DNA of 16,287 nt, from positions 1 through 16,287 of the forward strand of contig JBAVQS010000321.1 in assembly GCA_049694275.1 (NCBI GenBank). Reading direction: 5' to 3'. Below the pieces are notes generated by a model. The model was not told where the DNA came from and did no database searches. It worked only from the letters and a program-made list of their open reading frames with translations. The DNA comes from JBAVQS01 sp049694275 (GTDB lineage: Bacteria; Chloroflexota; Anaerolineae; UBA4142; SHND01). A program made the translations under genes and the position numbers. Position 1 is the stretch's first letter. Each line of letters opens with the position of its first letter. Below, in pieces: positions 1 through 7,346 of the stretch.

Positions 1-1271
1 CGGTTCAACAGTCCGGCGACCAAACGCGCCGAGCCAAAGCCATAGCCGCCGTGCGGCGGGCAGCCGTACTTGAAGAAATCGAGATAGAACTGGAGCGGTT
101 CGAGCTTGAATCCCTTGTCCAGCGCCTGGGCGACGAGCACATCATACCGGTGCTCGCGCTGCGCGCCGGTTGCCACCTCGACCCCCTTGTAAAGCAAATC
201 AAAGCTTTTGGTAATGTTTGGCGCATCCGGATAGCGCATGTGGTAGAACGAGCGCACGCTCTTGGGCCAATCGATCACATAGAGAAAATCGTGCCCGTAG
301 GTTTTCCGCGCATATTCCCCGAGCAGTCGCTCGCCTTGCGGGTCGAGATCCCCTTTGCGCTCTGCCGGCACAGTATACCCCTGTTGGCGCAAAATCTCGT
401 GCGCCTCGGCCATCGTCACCTTGGGGAAGGGGATCACCGGCGGCTCGACCTCGACGCCGAATCGCTCACGGATCGCGTCGCCGTGCGTGCGCTGGACCTG
501 CTCCAGCGTATACCGGAGCCATCGCTCCTGGCTTGCCATCACGTCAAAATGTGAGCCGATCCAGCCGATTTCCATATCGACGCTCGTAAACTCGGTGGCA
601 TGGCGCGGCGTGAACGAAGGGTCGGCGCGAAAGGCGGGGCCGATCTCGTATACACGGTCAAACCCCGCCGCAATCGCCATCTGTTTGTAAAACTGGGGCG
701 ATTGCGCGAGATAGGCGCTCCGCCCAAAGTATTCGAGCTCAAAGACCTCTGCCCCCGATTCGCTCGCGGTCCCGATGAGCTTGGGCGAATGAATCTCGAC
801 GAACCCTTCCTGCACCCAGAATTCGCGCATCGCCATCTCGACCGTCGTCTGTACCTGGAACGAAAGGAGATTCTCCGGCCGGCGCAGGTCGAGATAGCGC
901 CAGTCGAGCCGCACGTCAATACCCGGCTGAACCTTGGCCTGAGGGTCGAGCGGCAGCGGCGTCTGCGCAAGGCTCTCGACCTGGATCGAATCGGGCAGCA
1001 GCTCGATTCCCCCCAGCTTGACGACCGGGTTCTCGACAACGCGCCCGCTGATCGTCACCGCGGACTCGCGTGTCAGCGCCAGGCATGCCGCCATCGGCGC
1101 GGCATCTCCCACCGTCTGCGCTTTATCGACCGTCACCTGCACCATCCCCGTATTGTCCCGGATGACAAGAAACAGCATCGACTTTTGGTCCCGGATGATA
1201 TGCACCCATCCGTGGATGACAGCGGTCTGTCCGGTTAATGGCTTGAGATCGCGAATATAGGTTCGTTGCAT
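1..1271 (-). CDS. aspS: Archaeal-type aspartyl-tRNA synthetase, C-terminus cut by window edge
   Basis: Charges tRNA with aspartate (class II synthetase, cytoplasm). I read the minus frame open from the ATG at 1271 to base 1: 423 codons with no stop. The N-terminal OB fold (about residues 14-95) is the anticodon-binding domain. The class II catalytic core follows: motif 1 near FVEIHSPKLI, motif 2 with YEIGPAFRAD then TPRHATEFTSVDME, and motif 3 at the cut end, PPHGGYGFGSARLV, keeping the motif 3 arginine. The bacterial-type GAD insertion is absent, as in the archaeal/eukaryotic-type AspRS of about 435 residues, so only some 10-20 residues are missing. An AGGA lies 8-11 bases upstream of the start. 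His24 in GWVH is the state I recall for non-discriminating enzymes that also charge tRNA-Asn, whereas Lys85 matches discriminating ones, so specificity is open. AsnRS is the main alternative and fits motif 2 less well. Confidence 0.93.
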   Translation of the reverse strand, partial: MQRTYIRDLKPLTGQTAVIHGWVHIIRDQKSMLFLVIRDNTGMVQVTVDKAQTVGDAAPMAACLALTRESAVTISGRVVENPVVKLGGIELLPDSIQVESLAQTPLPLDPQAKVQPGIDVRLDWRYLDLRRPENLLSFQVQTTVEMAMREFWVQEGFVEIHSPKLIGTASESGAEVFELEYFGRSAYLAQSPQFYKQMAIAAGFDRVYEIGPAFRADPSFTPRHATEFTSVDMEIGWIGSHFDVMASQERWLRYTLEQVQRTHGDAIRERFGVEVEPPVIPFPKVTMAEAHEILRQQGYTVPAERKGDLDPQGERLLGEYARKTYGHDFLYVIDWPKSVRSFYHMRYPDAPNITKSFDLLYKGVEVATGAQREHRYDVLVAQALDKGFKLEPLQFYLDFFKYGCPPHGGYGFGSARLVAGLLN

Positions 1272-1294
1272 ACTTTTTTCCTGTCCTCTGCGAG

Positions 1295-1322
1295 GTTGTA
1301 TCCTTTCTCTCAATCACGACAA
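1295..1322 (-). promoter_or_regulatory. Possible aspS promoter between vapC and aspS
   Basis: On the minus strand TTGTCG (1317-1322) and TACAAC (1295-1300) are separated by 16 bp, and the aspS ATG is 23 bases downstream of the -10. Both hexamers match consensus at four of six positions, so this is only a candidate. aspS could also be read through from vapBC, which ends 56 bp upstream on the same strand. Confidence 0.3.
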
Positions 1323-1327
1323 TACGC

Positions 1328-1738
1328 TCATGGCTGATCGTTCTTGGGATGGACCACGCGCAAGCCGAGCGATTGCTCGAACGCATCGAAATCGCGGTCA
1401 TTGTGCAAAAGCGCATGATCATGCATCAGGCAGTAGGTGGCAATCAAACAATCTGCCGTTTTACGCACCATTCGGCCCTGCGCCCGCAGCGTCCGGTAAT
1501 GTTTAGCTGCCATAATCGCCAGATCGACTCCGCCCATGGGTAGGATCTCAAATTTGGATAACTCTTGCAGGGTTTCCGCTGCCTGTTGCTCGTTTCGCAC
1601 GCCCTGTAGTATTTCACACAGGATCAGATCGGTCAGGCCGAGGCGCCGTTGATCAAGCGCCATGTCGAGCCAGGCGGTTTGTGGCGTTTCAATATTATTG
1701 AAAAAGTCGATCCAGACGGTTGTATCGATAACGACCAT
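1328..1738 (-). CDS. vapC: PIN-domain ribonuclease toxin, VapC family
   Basis: Toxin of a type II toxin-antitoxin pair. VapC proteins are metal-dependent PIN endoribonucleases that cleave tRNA or rRNA when freed from VapB. The 136-residue product is typical in length. The PIN acidic residues are visible: Asp5 in VIDTTVWIDF, Glu42 in LILCEILQG, Asp96 in KTADCLIA, and the Asp114/Asp116/Asp118 cluster in HNDRDFD. The set looks complete, so it is probably catalytically competent. The ATG at 1738 is 4 bases after the stop of the small upstream antitoxin gene, the usual antitoxin-first coupled arrangement. The pair is visibly less GC-rich than the flanking genes, which fits the mobility of vapBC modules. 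The RNA target cannot be read from sequence. Confidence 0.92.
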   Translation of the reverse strand: MVVIDTTVWIDFFNNIETPQTAWLDMALDQRRLGLTDLILCEILQGVRNEQQAAETLQELSKFEILPMGGVDLAIMAAKHYRTLRAQGRMVRKTADCLIATYCLMHDHALLHNDRDFDAFEQSLGLRVVHPKNDQP

Positions 1739-1742
1739 GTGA

Positions 1743-1949
1743 TTAGCTCGCAGACATGCGGCCGGCGCGCATTTCTTCCAGATTGCCTTCCCACCGGATC
1801 TTGCCGCGTAATCGCCGCACGCCGGTTTGCGATTTGACCTTGATGAGCAATTCCAGCCCCGCCTCGACGACCGCGCGCTTGGTTGCCAATCCGGTCACCT
1901 GCATTGCCTTTTTCATCAGTTTATCGTCAATGTCGATATTCGTGCGCAT
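1743..1949 (-). CDS. vapB: VapB-type antitoxin
   Basis: A 68-residue protein that should bind and neutralise the VapC encoded immediately downstream and, as a dimer, autoregulate the operon. The start MRTNIDIDDKLMKKAMQVTG is the beta strand plus helix of the short ribbon-type VapB DNA-binding region (resembling the VapB/DUF2191 antitoxins). The C-terminal RGKIRWEGNLEEMRAGR is the kind of tail that threads into the VapC active site. The start is well supported: GGGAGG on the minus strand lies 5 bases upstream of the ATG, the strongest Shine-Dalgarno in the window. The 4-bp gap to vapC implies co-transcription and coupled translation. Confidence 0.9.
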   Translation of the reverse strand: MRTNIDIDDKLMKKAMQVTGLATKRAVVEAGLELLIKVKSQTGVRRLRGKIRWEGNLEEMRAGRMSAS

Positions 1950-1954
1950 CCGCT

Positions 1955-1960
1955 CCTCCC
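1955..1960 (-). promoter_or_regulatory. Strong Shine-Dalgarno of vapB
   Basis: GGGAGG on the minus strand, 5 bases before the vapB ATG at 1949. It stands out because most other starts in this window have weak or no ribosome-binding sites, and it fits high antitoxin expression relative to the toxin. Confidence 0.7.
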
Positions 1961-1976
1961 GTTGCTGCCCTTGCCA

Positions 1977-2006
1977 ATGTGTATACTATACCGCGTTTAT
2001 GTGTAT
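1977..2006. promoter_or_regulatory. Candidate VapBC operator overlapping the promoter
   Basis: Two kinds of symmetry overlap the -10 and spacer. GTATA-C-TATAC (1981-1991) is a perfect 11-bp inverted repeat over the -10. ATGTGTAT occurs twice, at 1977-1984 and 1999-2006, spaced 22 bp, about two helical turns. VapBC complexes usually autorepress by binding repeats at their own promoter. Which element is bound is inference. Confidence 0.45.
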
Positions 2007-2013
2007 CGGTCAA
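1985..2013 (-). promoter_or_regulatory. vapBC promoter, sigma70-type
   Basis: On the minus strand TTGACC (2008-2013) and TATAGT (1985-1990) are separated by exactly 17 bp. Each hexamer matches the housekeeping consensus at five of six positions. Transcription would start near 1978, giving a leader of about 30 bases that contains the vapB Shine-Dalgarno. Confidence 0.75.
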
Positions 2014-2020
2014 TGTGGTT

Positions 2021-2057
2021 GCCCTACACATGGGCGAGCACAAGGCATTGCCCCTAC
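2021..2057. repeat. Diverged copy of the GTAGGGGC palindromic repeat
   Basis: The stretch begins gccctacacatgggcgagca and ends ttgcccctac. Its ends carry the GCCCTAC/GCCCCTAC core seen in the repeats near glgA, but the interior is diverged and only short internal symmetry such as GGCATTGCC remains. It lies between the vapBC promoter and the end of the large helicase-nuclease gene. Confidence 0.5.
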
Positions 2058-2069
2058 GACGATGCCGTA

Positions 2070-2088
2070 AGCGAAACTGGAATTCGCT
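2070..2088 (-). terminator. Weak hairpin just after the helicase-nuclease stop
   Basis: AGCGAA (2070-2075) and TTCGCT (2083-2088) form a 6-bp stem with a 7-base loop, directly abutting the stop codon at 2089-2091. No T-run follows on the minus strand, so intrinsic termination is doubtful. Confidence 0.22.
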
Positions 2089-5000
2089 CTAATCCGCCTT
2101 GCGCCCGCGTAGTGTGACGTGCGTCCCGCCGCGCGGCCCCTCCCAAAGCGTATCGGCTGCCCACTGGTAATACAGCCGCTTCCAGATCACCGCGTTCTCG
2201 AACACATTCAGGTCCGAGGTCAAGAGCTCGATCACCGAGCGCGCGGCTACGACAATCAACTTTTTGCGCGGGCGCGAGAGCGCGACATTCAGCCGGTTCA
2301 GGTTGAGCAGGAAATCCGCCTCCGCCAGCACATAATCGGGATCGGACGCGGTCGCCGAGACGATAATCACATCTCGTTCGCCCCCCTGAAAACGTTCCAC
2401 CGTATCAATTGCATTGCTCCTGCCCATGTCGGGAAAGCGCTCTCGTAGCAGCGCCTTTTGCGCGCGGTGCGGGACGACTACGCCGATGCCCTCCTTGCCA
2501 TCCAGCCGCAGCGCATGGGCGCAGAGGTCAATCAGCGGGGCGATCAACTCGATCTCGGTCCGGTTGTACTGCTGTGACGCCCGTTCGCCGTGCTCGATGA
2601 CGACGAGCGGATAGTGCGGGTCGAGCGCGCGGGCGACAAACGGATCGGTCGCCGGCGAAAGGGGGAGCTCCTCGCGGCGGCGCGAGAAAAACGGGATGCC
2701 ATCGTGTCGATAGATATTCTCTTCGAGGAACTCGGCAATCGTCGTGTGCAGGCGAAAGCTCTCGTCCAGCCCGACGCGCGGAAAGTCGCGTTCCAGGAGC
2801 GACTCAAAGAGCGAGAGGTAGGGCCGGTTCGCCGTCGCGGTTCGCCGGTGCTCGTCGTCCCACGCATGGGCGATGATCGGCGGCATCTGGCGATGATCGC
2901 CCACGACGATCGCCGCGCCATCCGGTTTGAGAAAGGCGCTTGCCAGGATCCCCTCGGGCAGGCTCATCTGTGAAGCCTCGTCCATGACGAGCAGGTCAAA
3001 GGGTTTACTGTTCCAGTCGATTCCCCTTCCGCCCGCGCCGCGATATTTCGCCAGGCTGTACAGCCCGCCGGGCGTCCCGCCGATCACCACGACCCGCTGG
3101 GTCAGAATCGCGTCGAGGCTGTCGCGCTGCGTATAATAGTCGAGTAGCTGGACTCCCTTCGGAGGGGCTTCGCTGTTCTCGCCGCCCAGTTTATACACCT
3201 GTAGTCCGATCAGCCCGCGCGTGAGGGGCGTCGCAAAAGCGGTGAGCTTGTTCCATTTGTCGGCAATAGCCCCCAGCACGATATGGACCGCGTTGTGCGT
3301 TTTGCACGACACGGCGACGCGATACGGCTGTCCCTCCGCTGCGCTTGCCGCCAGCCGCGCCAGGACGGCCCACGCGAGTGTGTGGCTCTTGCCCGTGCCG
3401 GGCGGACCCTGGACGAGCAGAACGGGATCGGCCAGGGATTCGGCGACCACCTGGCGCTGTCGCGGGGTCAGCTTGCTCTGCTTTTCGAGCGTATCGACGA
3501 GCGCCGCGAATTCTGCGAGCGCCGCCGCGCGGGTGACGGGCACGGGACGCAGGGCGGGCGGCTGCAAGAGGGCGCGGTAGAGGGTGTTGGTGCCCGTTTG
3601 TTGGAGCGCCTCCAGCACCTTGTCCGCATTCAGGTCATCCGCCATCTCGTCCATCGTATAGCGCTGCCCGCGCTCCGGGACGATCTCGGTATCATGGTAA
3701 TAGCGGAATTTGCTCCCGCGGAATTTCAGGTCGAGCAGTTCGAGATCGACCCAGTCGGCCCCGAGCGCGTGCAGGGTCGCGAGGCGGCCGTGCTTGAGCC
3801 GGCTCGCCGAAAGGTTTGGATCGGCGGGATTGAACACGACCCAATCCCCCTCCTTGAGCCGAAAGCCATTCATCGTCAGCACCGGGTCGAGCCCCAGCGC
3901 GTTGAAATCGATGGCGAACCGAAAAATATTGCCTCGGCGCCGCGTCTCTTCATAACGGAGGAGGAGCGCCAGCCCGGTCTGGGCGCGCCGCTCGATCGGG
4001 AGGCTGTACGTGAGCAGCATGCCCTGGAGCGCGGCATGGTGCTCCATATAAAGAAACTCTTCCAGGCTCTGTGCGAGGGTGGGTGGTTCCAATGCCGCCT
4101 GCACGAGCGCAGGAAGGTCAAGGTCCGATTTCTGAATGCCCTGCGCCTTGCGCTTGAAAGAGCTTTCGATATGGGCGAGGGCGCGGGTGCGATGAATCCC
4201 GAACGCCTTGAGCTCGTCGAGCGTCACGGCGCGAAAGGGCACCAGCAGCGCGGCGTCCTCCATGTCAGGGGGGAGCTTGCCCCACGCGGCGTAGGCATAT
4301 TCGAGCGGCACCTGTGAGTTGAACCGGCTGGCCGCCTCAATGGTCACGCGGCGCGGGTCATCCTCCGGCGTCTCCTGGTGCGCCGGCGCGATTTGCCCAT
4401 TGTCCAGCCGGAGGACATCGCGGCGATTGTCGAAAAGGCGGGCGCGAAACAGACGATAAAACTCATGTGTCCCATCGCTCCAGTTAAACCCGAGGACGCG
4501 CGCCGCGTCGTGCAGTGGTGTGCAAACGAGGCCAAGGTTCCGGCGCGCGTCCAGTTCGTCCGCCAGGAACGAAATGACCGGCTGGGTGAGCGCCGGCGTC
4601 TGCGTCATCAGGTCGAAAAAGGCGGGCAGGCCCGCGACCTGGTCGAGGCGCCGCTTGAGCGCCTCCAGCAGCACCTTTTGGTCGTAACGATTGTAGCAAT
4701 AGAGATGGACCGGTGTGCTTGGCCCGTCCGCGACCTCGGCCACCGCGGCGATGAGCTCCATCACCCAGTCGAGCAAGAGCTGCCGCTCGCTCTCGTCGGT
4801 TGGCGGCGCGTCGGTGCAGCGGACGAGCTCTTGTACCCCTTTCGGCCCCTGCACTCGCGCGCTGATGAGATAGACGCGGTCCTGCAGGTAATCGTGCTGC
4901 GCATCGAACAGGATCTTGACGAGGCGCGGGTGCTCTTCATCGCTCGGCAGTGCGCCAAACCCACCGCCATAGAGAATGGTCGAGGCCGCAGTGCTCTTGT

Positions 5001-6003
5001 CAAAGCGGTAGAGGGCGCGCCGGGCGCGCTGGACGAGCACCGGCAGGTTGGGCCCGACCGGCCACTGATTGTGCAGCCGGGCCACAGTCGCTTCCTGGCC
5101 GGGCGTCACCGTCAACGCTTTGTCCGCGCTCTCTTTGGCAGGCAACTGCATAAGGTTCGCCAGCTCTGGCAGGCGCGTGACGCCGTTTGCGCGGAGGACG
5201 CGCTTTTCAACGGCAGAGAGGGTGGGGACCAGCGACAGGTCCAGGCGCTCCGCCGAATCGTACATGCAGAGCGCGTTATACAAGCAACCGTCGCATTTAT
5301 AGCCGAGGTGATAGGCCACTTCCTGAAACGGGAGGCGCGCCACGCGATTCACGACCGAGTCGGGCGCGACGGCGAGATGCTCGACGATGGTGAGGTAGGT
5401 TGTCAGGTCAAAGGTCGGCGCATCCGGGTCGAGCGCTGGCGCGCCCCCATCCTCGGCAATGCTCAGCACGGTCCCGGTGATTCGCTTGAGGGTCAACCCG
5501 TGCTTGGCCGCCATCTCCTGGATGAGCCGGGCATAGATGGCGACTTGCAGCCGGTGCTCCATCCGCTCGTGCCGGCTCGCCTTGATGTCGGCGATGAGCA
5601 GGTCGAGCGCGCCCTGCTTGTTCCGCTGGACGCGAATCACGTCCGCGCGCCCGTGGCACCAGTACTGCCCGATCATCCCTTCGAGCGAAGGTTGGAGGAG
5701 GATGACCGGTTCGCGCACACATGCCAGTTCGTTGAGCGTGCCGGATGCGGGCTGTCCCTCCAGGTTGATCACCGGTTCGCCCCGCGCGGCCAGCGCGCCT
5801 CCGGCCTCGCGCTCGAACTCGGCGCCGGAATCCTTGAGCAGCGGCGTGAGGGGCTGGATCGTCAGATGCCACCGCTTGCGCATTTCGGCCTCCTCGTCCG
5901 GGTGCAGGCGAAAGCGCAAGAACCGTTCGCAGTTCTCCATGCGAACATATTGGGTCAGGCTGGTCACACTCAGGCGTGGCGGGTGGGGAGGCGTGGGGTT
6001 CAT
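2089..6003 (-). CDS. Dna2-like protein: Fe-S PD-(D/E)XK nuclease fused to SF1 (UPF1-type) helicase
   Basis: Probable DNA end-processing or repair enzyme (cytoplasmic, 1304 residues from the ATG at 6003), matching the TM0106-like RecB-nuclease/helicase family. In order: nuclease domain, about residues 15-250, with Asp121 (GRAD), Asp139 and Lys141 (IADIKAS), Gln153 (HRLQVAIYA) and an iron-sulfur cysteine set Cys25, Cys237, Cys240, Cys246 (the C-terminal three spaced C-x2-C-x5-C); helix-hairpin-helix-like stretch near 262-290; YprB-like RNase H-like region, about 363-505, degenerate because FDAQHD replaces the DIE motif; SF1 helicase, about 845-1265, with Walker A GPPGTGKS (866-873), DEAS (1008-1011), GDHRQMPP (1035-1042), VERFQGGERD (1202-1211) and LNVALSRPRKKL with Arg1244. 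An upstream in-frame ATG at 6048 would add 15 residues, but a good promoter lies between the two starts, so I prefer 6003. The true substrate is unknown. Confidence 0.88.
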   Translation of the reverse strand: MNPTPPHPPRLSVTSLTQYVRMENCERFLRFRLHPDEEAEMRKRWHLTIQPLTPLLKDSGAEFEREAGGALAARGEPVINLEGQPASGTLNELACVREPVILLQPSLEGMIGQYWCHGRADVIRVQRNKQGALDLLIADIKASRHERMEHRLQVAIYARLIQEMAAKHGLTLKRITGTVLSIAEDGGAPALDPDAPTFDLTTYLTIVEHLAVAPDSVVNRVARLPFQEVAYHLGYKCDGCLYNALCMYDSAERLDLSLVPTLSAVEKRVLRANGVTRLPELANLMQLPAKESADKALTVTPGQEATVARLHNQWPVGPNLPVLVQRARRALYRFDKSTAASTILYGGGFGALPSDEEHPRLVKILFDAQHDYLQDRVYLISARVQGPKGVQELVRCTDAPPTDESERQLLLDWVMELIAAVAEVADGPSTPVHLYCYNRYDQKVLLEALKRRLDQVAGLPAFFDLMTQTPALTQPVISFLADELDARRNLGLVCTPLHDAARVLGFNWSDGTHEFYRLFRARLFDNRRDVLRLDNGQIAPAHQETPEDDPRRVTIEAASRFNSQVPLEYAYAAWGKLPPDMEDAALLVPFRAVTLDELKAFGIHRTRALAHIESSFKRKAQGIQKSDLDLPALVQAALEPPTLAQSLEEFLYMEHHAALQGMLLTYSLPIERRAQTGLALLLRYEETRRRGNIFRFAIDFNALGLDPVLTMNGFRLKEGDWVVFNPADPNLSASRLKHGRLATLHALGADWVDLELLDLKFRGSKFRYYHDTEIVPERGQRYTMDEMADDLNADKVLEALQQTGTNTLYRALLQPPALRPVPVTRAAALAEFAALVDTLEKQSKLTPRQRQVVAESLADPVLLVQGPPGTGKSHTLAWAVLARLAASAAEGQPYRVAVSCKTHNAVHIVLGAIADKWNKLTAFATPLTRGLIGLQVYKLGGENSEAPPKGVQLLDYYTQRDSLDAILTQRVVVIGGTPGGLYSLAKYRGAGGRGIDWNSKPFDLLVMDEASQMSLPEGILASAFLKPDGAAIVVGDHRQMPPIIAHAWDDEHRRTATANRPYLSLFESLLERDFPRVGLDESFRLHTTIAEFLEENIYRHDGIPFFSRRREELPLSPATDPFVARALDPHYPLVVIEHGERASQQYNRTEIELIAPLIDLCAHALRLDGKEGIGVVVPHRAQKALLRERFPDMGRSNAIDTVERFQGGERDVIIVSATASDPDYVLAEADFLLNLNRLNVALSRPRKKLIVVAARSVIELLTSDLNVFENAVIWKRLYYQWAADTLWEGPRGGTHVTLRGRKAD

Positions 6004-6011
6004 TGCACTCG

Positions 6012-6039
6012 ATACTATCGAAATATGAGGAATTGGCAA
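6012..6039 (-). promoter_or_regulatory. Promoter of the Dna2-like gene, leaderless geometry
   Basis: On the minus strand TTGCCA (6034-6039) and TAGTAT (6012-6017) are separated by 16 bp. The -10 ends 8 bases before the ATG at 6003, so the transcript would start at or within a base or two of the start codon. No Shine-Dalgarno is present. Confidence 0.55.
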
Positions 6040-6047
6040 GCTTGGCA

Positions 6048-6053
6048 TATAAT
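6048..6053 (+). promoter_or_regulatory. Perfect -10 (TATAAT) 6 bases before a GTG start
   Basis: TATAAT on the plus strand is followed after 6 bases by the in-frame GTG at 6060, again leaderless geometry. No good -35 is visible (best is TGAGGA at 6026-6031). It overlaps the divergent promoter region of the minus-strand helicase-nuclease gene. Confidence 0.5.
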
Positions 6054-6059
6054 ATTTGC

Positions 6060-7346
6060 GTGCTTACCAATCCTTGGCAGCCCCCGCAAGGCTACATCCC
6101 GGTCGAGTCGAAAATCCCGGGTATTACGGTCTATGCCCCCGCGCCGGCTGTGGATGCCGCGCCGGCGCAGCAGACCTTTACCTGCCCGCGCTGTGGCGCA
6201 CAGACCGCGTTCGATCTCCACCGCGCCGATGTCACCTGCGCGCACTGCGGCTATGTGCAAACGCTGCATGCTCAGGTTGTCGGTTCTGCGGCGCAGGCAT
6301 CCGAGTTTACATTCGAGAATCTTGCGTTGGCCAAGCGCGGCTGGGGCCGGGAGCGGCGCGAGCTGCATTGTGAGAATTGCGGCGCAACTCTGTCGCTCGA
6401 TCCGCAGGTCCTCTCCACCGCCTGCCCCTTTTGTGGCTCGAACCATGTGCTCGTGCGCCCGGCGGCAGGGGACGGTCTCCGCCCGCGCTTTTTGATCCCC
6501 TTCAAATACAAGCCCGAGGCGTGTACGGGGTTGGCGCGCGCATGGCTCGGCCGCGGCTGGATGCATCCGCCGGGCCTGGTGAGCCTTGCCCGGTCGGCGA
6601 GATTCCAGGGTATCTATCTCCCCTTTTGGACGTTTAGCGCGCAAATCGATTCGACCTGGCGCGCCGAGGTGGGATACGAACGGCAGGAGCGGCATTATGA
6701 TCATGCGGCCAGGATGTGGCTGACGCGTACCGTGATCGATTGGCGCTGGGAGCAGGGGCAAGTGTCACTGCCCATTGCCAACCGCCTCGGCATCGGCGCG
6801 AGCAAGATCGAGGCGCGGCTCGTTCGCAAGATATACCCGTTTGATATGAATGAGATGGTCGCTTACGACGCGGGTTTTCTGGCGGGCTGGCAGGCGCAAG
6901 CGTACGATATCCCATTGAACGCGGCTTGGGACACGGCGCGCGCTCAAATGCGCGAAGAGGCCCGGAACGCGTGCAGCGGCCAGATTCATTCGACCCACGT
7001 TCGGAATTTTTCCATGACCGCCGATTTTGCCGACGAGAGCTGGCGGTATATCCTGTTGCCGGTCTTGATTGCCACCTATCGCTATCAGGATAAGGCCTAC
7101 CAGGTGCTCGTGAATGGACAGACCGGCAAGCTGATCGGGCAAAAGCCGGTGGCCTGGGGGCGGGTCTGGGCCGCGGTGATCGCGGCACTGCTGCCGAGCT
7201 TGCTGGTTGCATTGTTCACGCTAGCGCCCTTGTCTGTTGGAGCGGACGCCAGCCTGCTGTTTCTGGTGGCCGGGATGCTGGTCATCATCGGCGGACTCGT
7301 CGCCGTGTGGATCATCCAGACGGCGCAGCGGGCGGTCGAAGGATGA
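6060..7346 (+). CDS. Membrane protein with two N-terminal zinc ribbons (YdjG-like), paralogue 1
   Basis: Function not established. From the GTG at 6060 it has 428 residues. Two zinc ribbons are seen at the N-terminus: Cys42/Cys45/Cys60/Cys63 and Cys104/Cys107/Cys122/Cys125. A soluble, Trp/Tyr-rich middle follows (GIYLPFWTFSA, WRAEVGYE), then WRYILLPVLIATYRYQDKAY and VLVNGQTGKLIG, and two hydrophobic segments at about 360-415, so the bulk should face the cytoplasm. The LPV-NGQTGK tail is shared with zinc-ribbon proteins such as Bacillus YdjG, often mislabelled as primosomal or helicase proteins; no helicase motif is visible here. I chose 6060 because TATAAT lies 6 bases upstream; a GTG at 5976 in the same frame would place the promoter inside the gene and run 28 codons into the divergent gene. 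It overlaps the next gene by 4 bases (ATGA), so the two are coupled. Confidence 0.8.
   Translation: MLTNPWQPPQGYIPVESKIPGITVYAPAPAVDAAPAQQTFTCPRCGAQTAFDLHRADVTCAHCGYVQTLHAQVVGSAAQASEFTFENLALAKRGWGRERRELHCENCGATLSLDPQVLSTACPFCGSNHVLVRPAAGDGLRPRFLIPFKYKPEACTGLARAWLGRGWMHPPGLVSLARSARFQGIYLPFWTFSAQIDSTWRAEVGYERQERHYDHAARMWLTRTVIDWRWEQGQVSLPIANRLGIGASKIEARLVRKIYPFDMNEMVAYDAGFLAGWQAQAYDIPLNAAWDTARAQMREEARNACSGQIHSTHVRNFSMTADFADESWRYILLPVLIATYRYQDKAYQVLVNGQTGKLIGQKPVAWGRVWAAVIAALLPSLLVALFTLAPLSVGADASLLFLVAGMLVIIGGLVAVWIIQTAQRAVEG

Noticed and set aside
3283..4317. A 344-codon open frame antisense to the middle of the helicase-nuclease gene
   Set aside because: Compositional shadow; no motif or start signal.
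4378..6495. A 705-codon open frame antisense to the helicase-nuclease gene, running into the zinc-ribbon gene
   Set aside because: It is rich in Arg, Pro and His with no recognisable domain, and the opposite strand encodes a protein with complete nuclease and helicase motifs. Long antisense frames are common in GC-rich genes.
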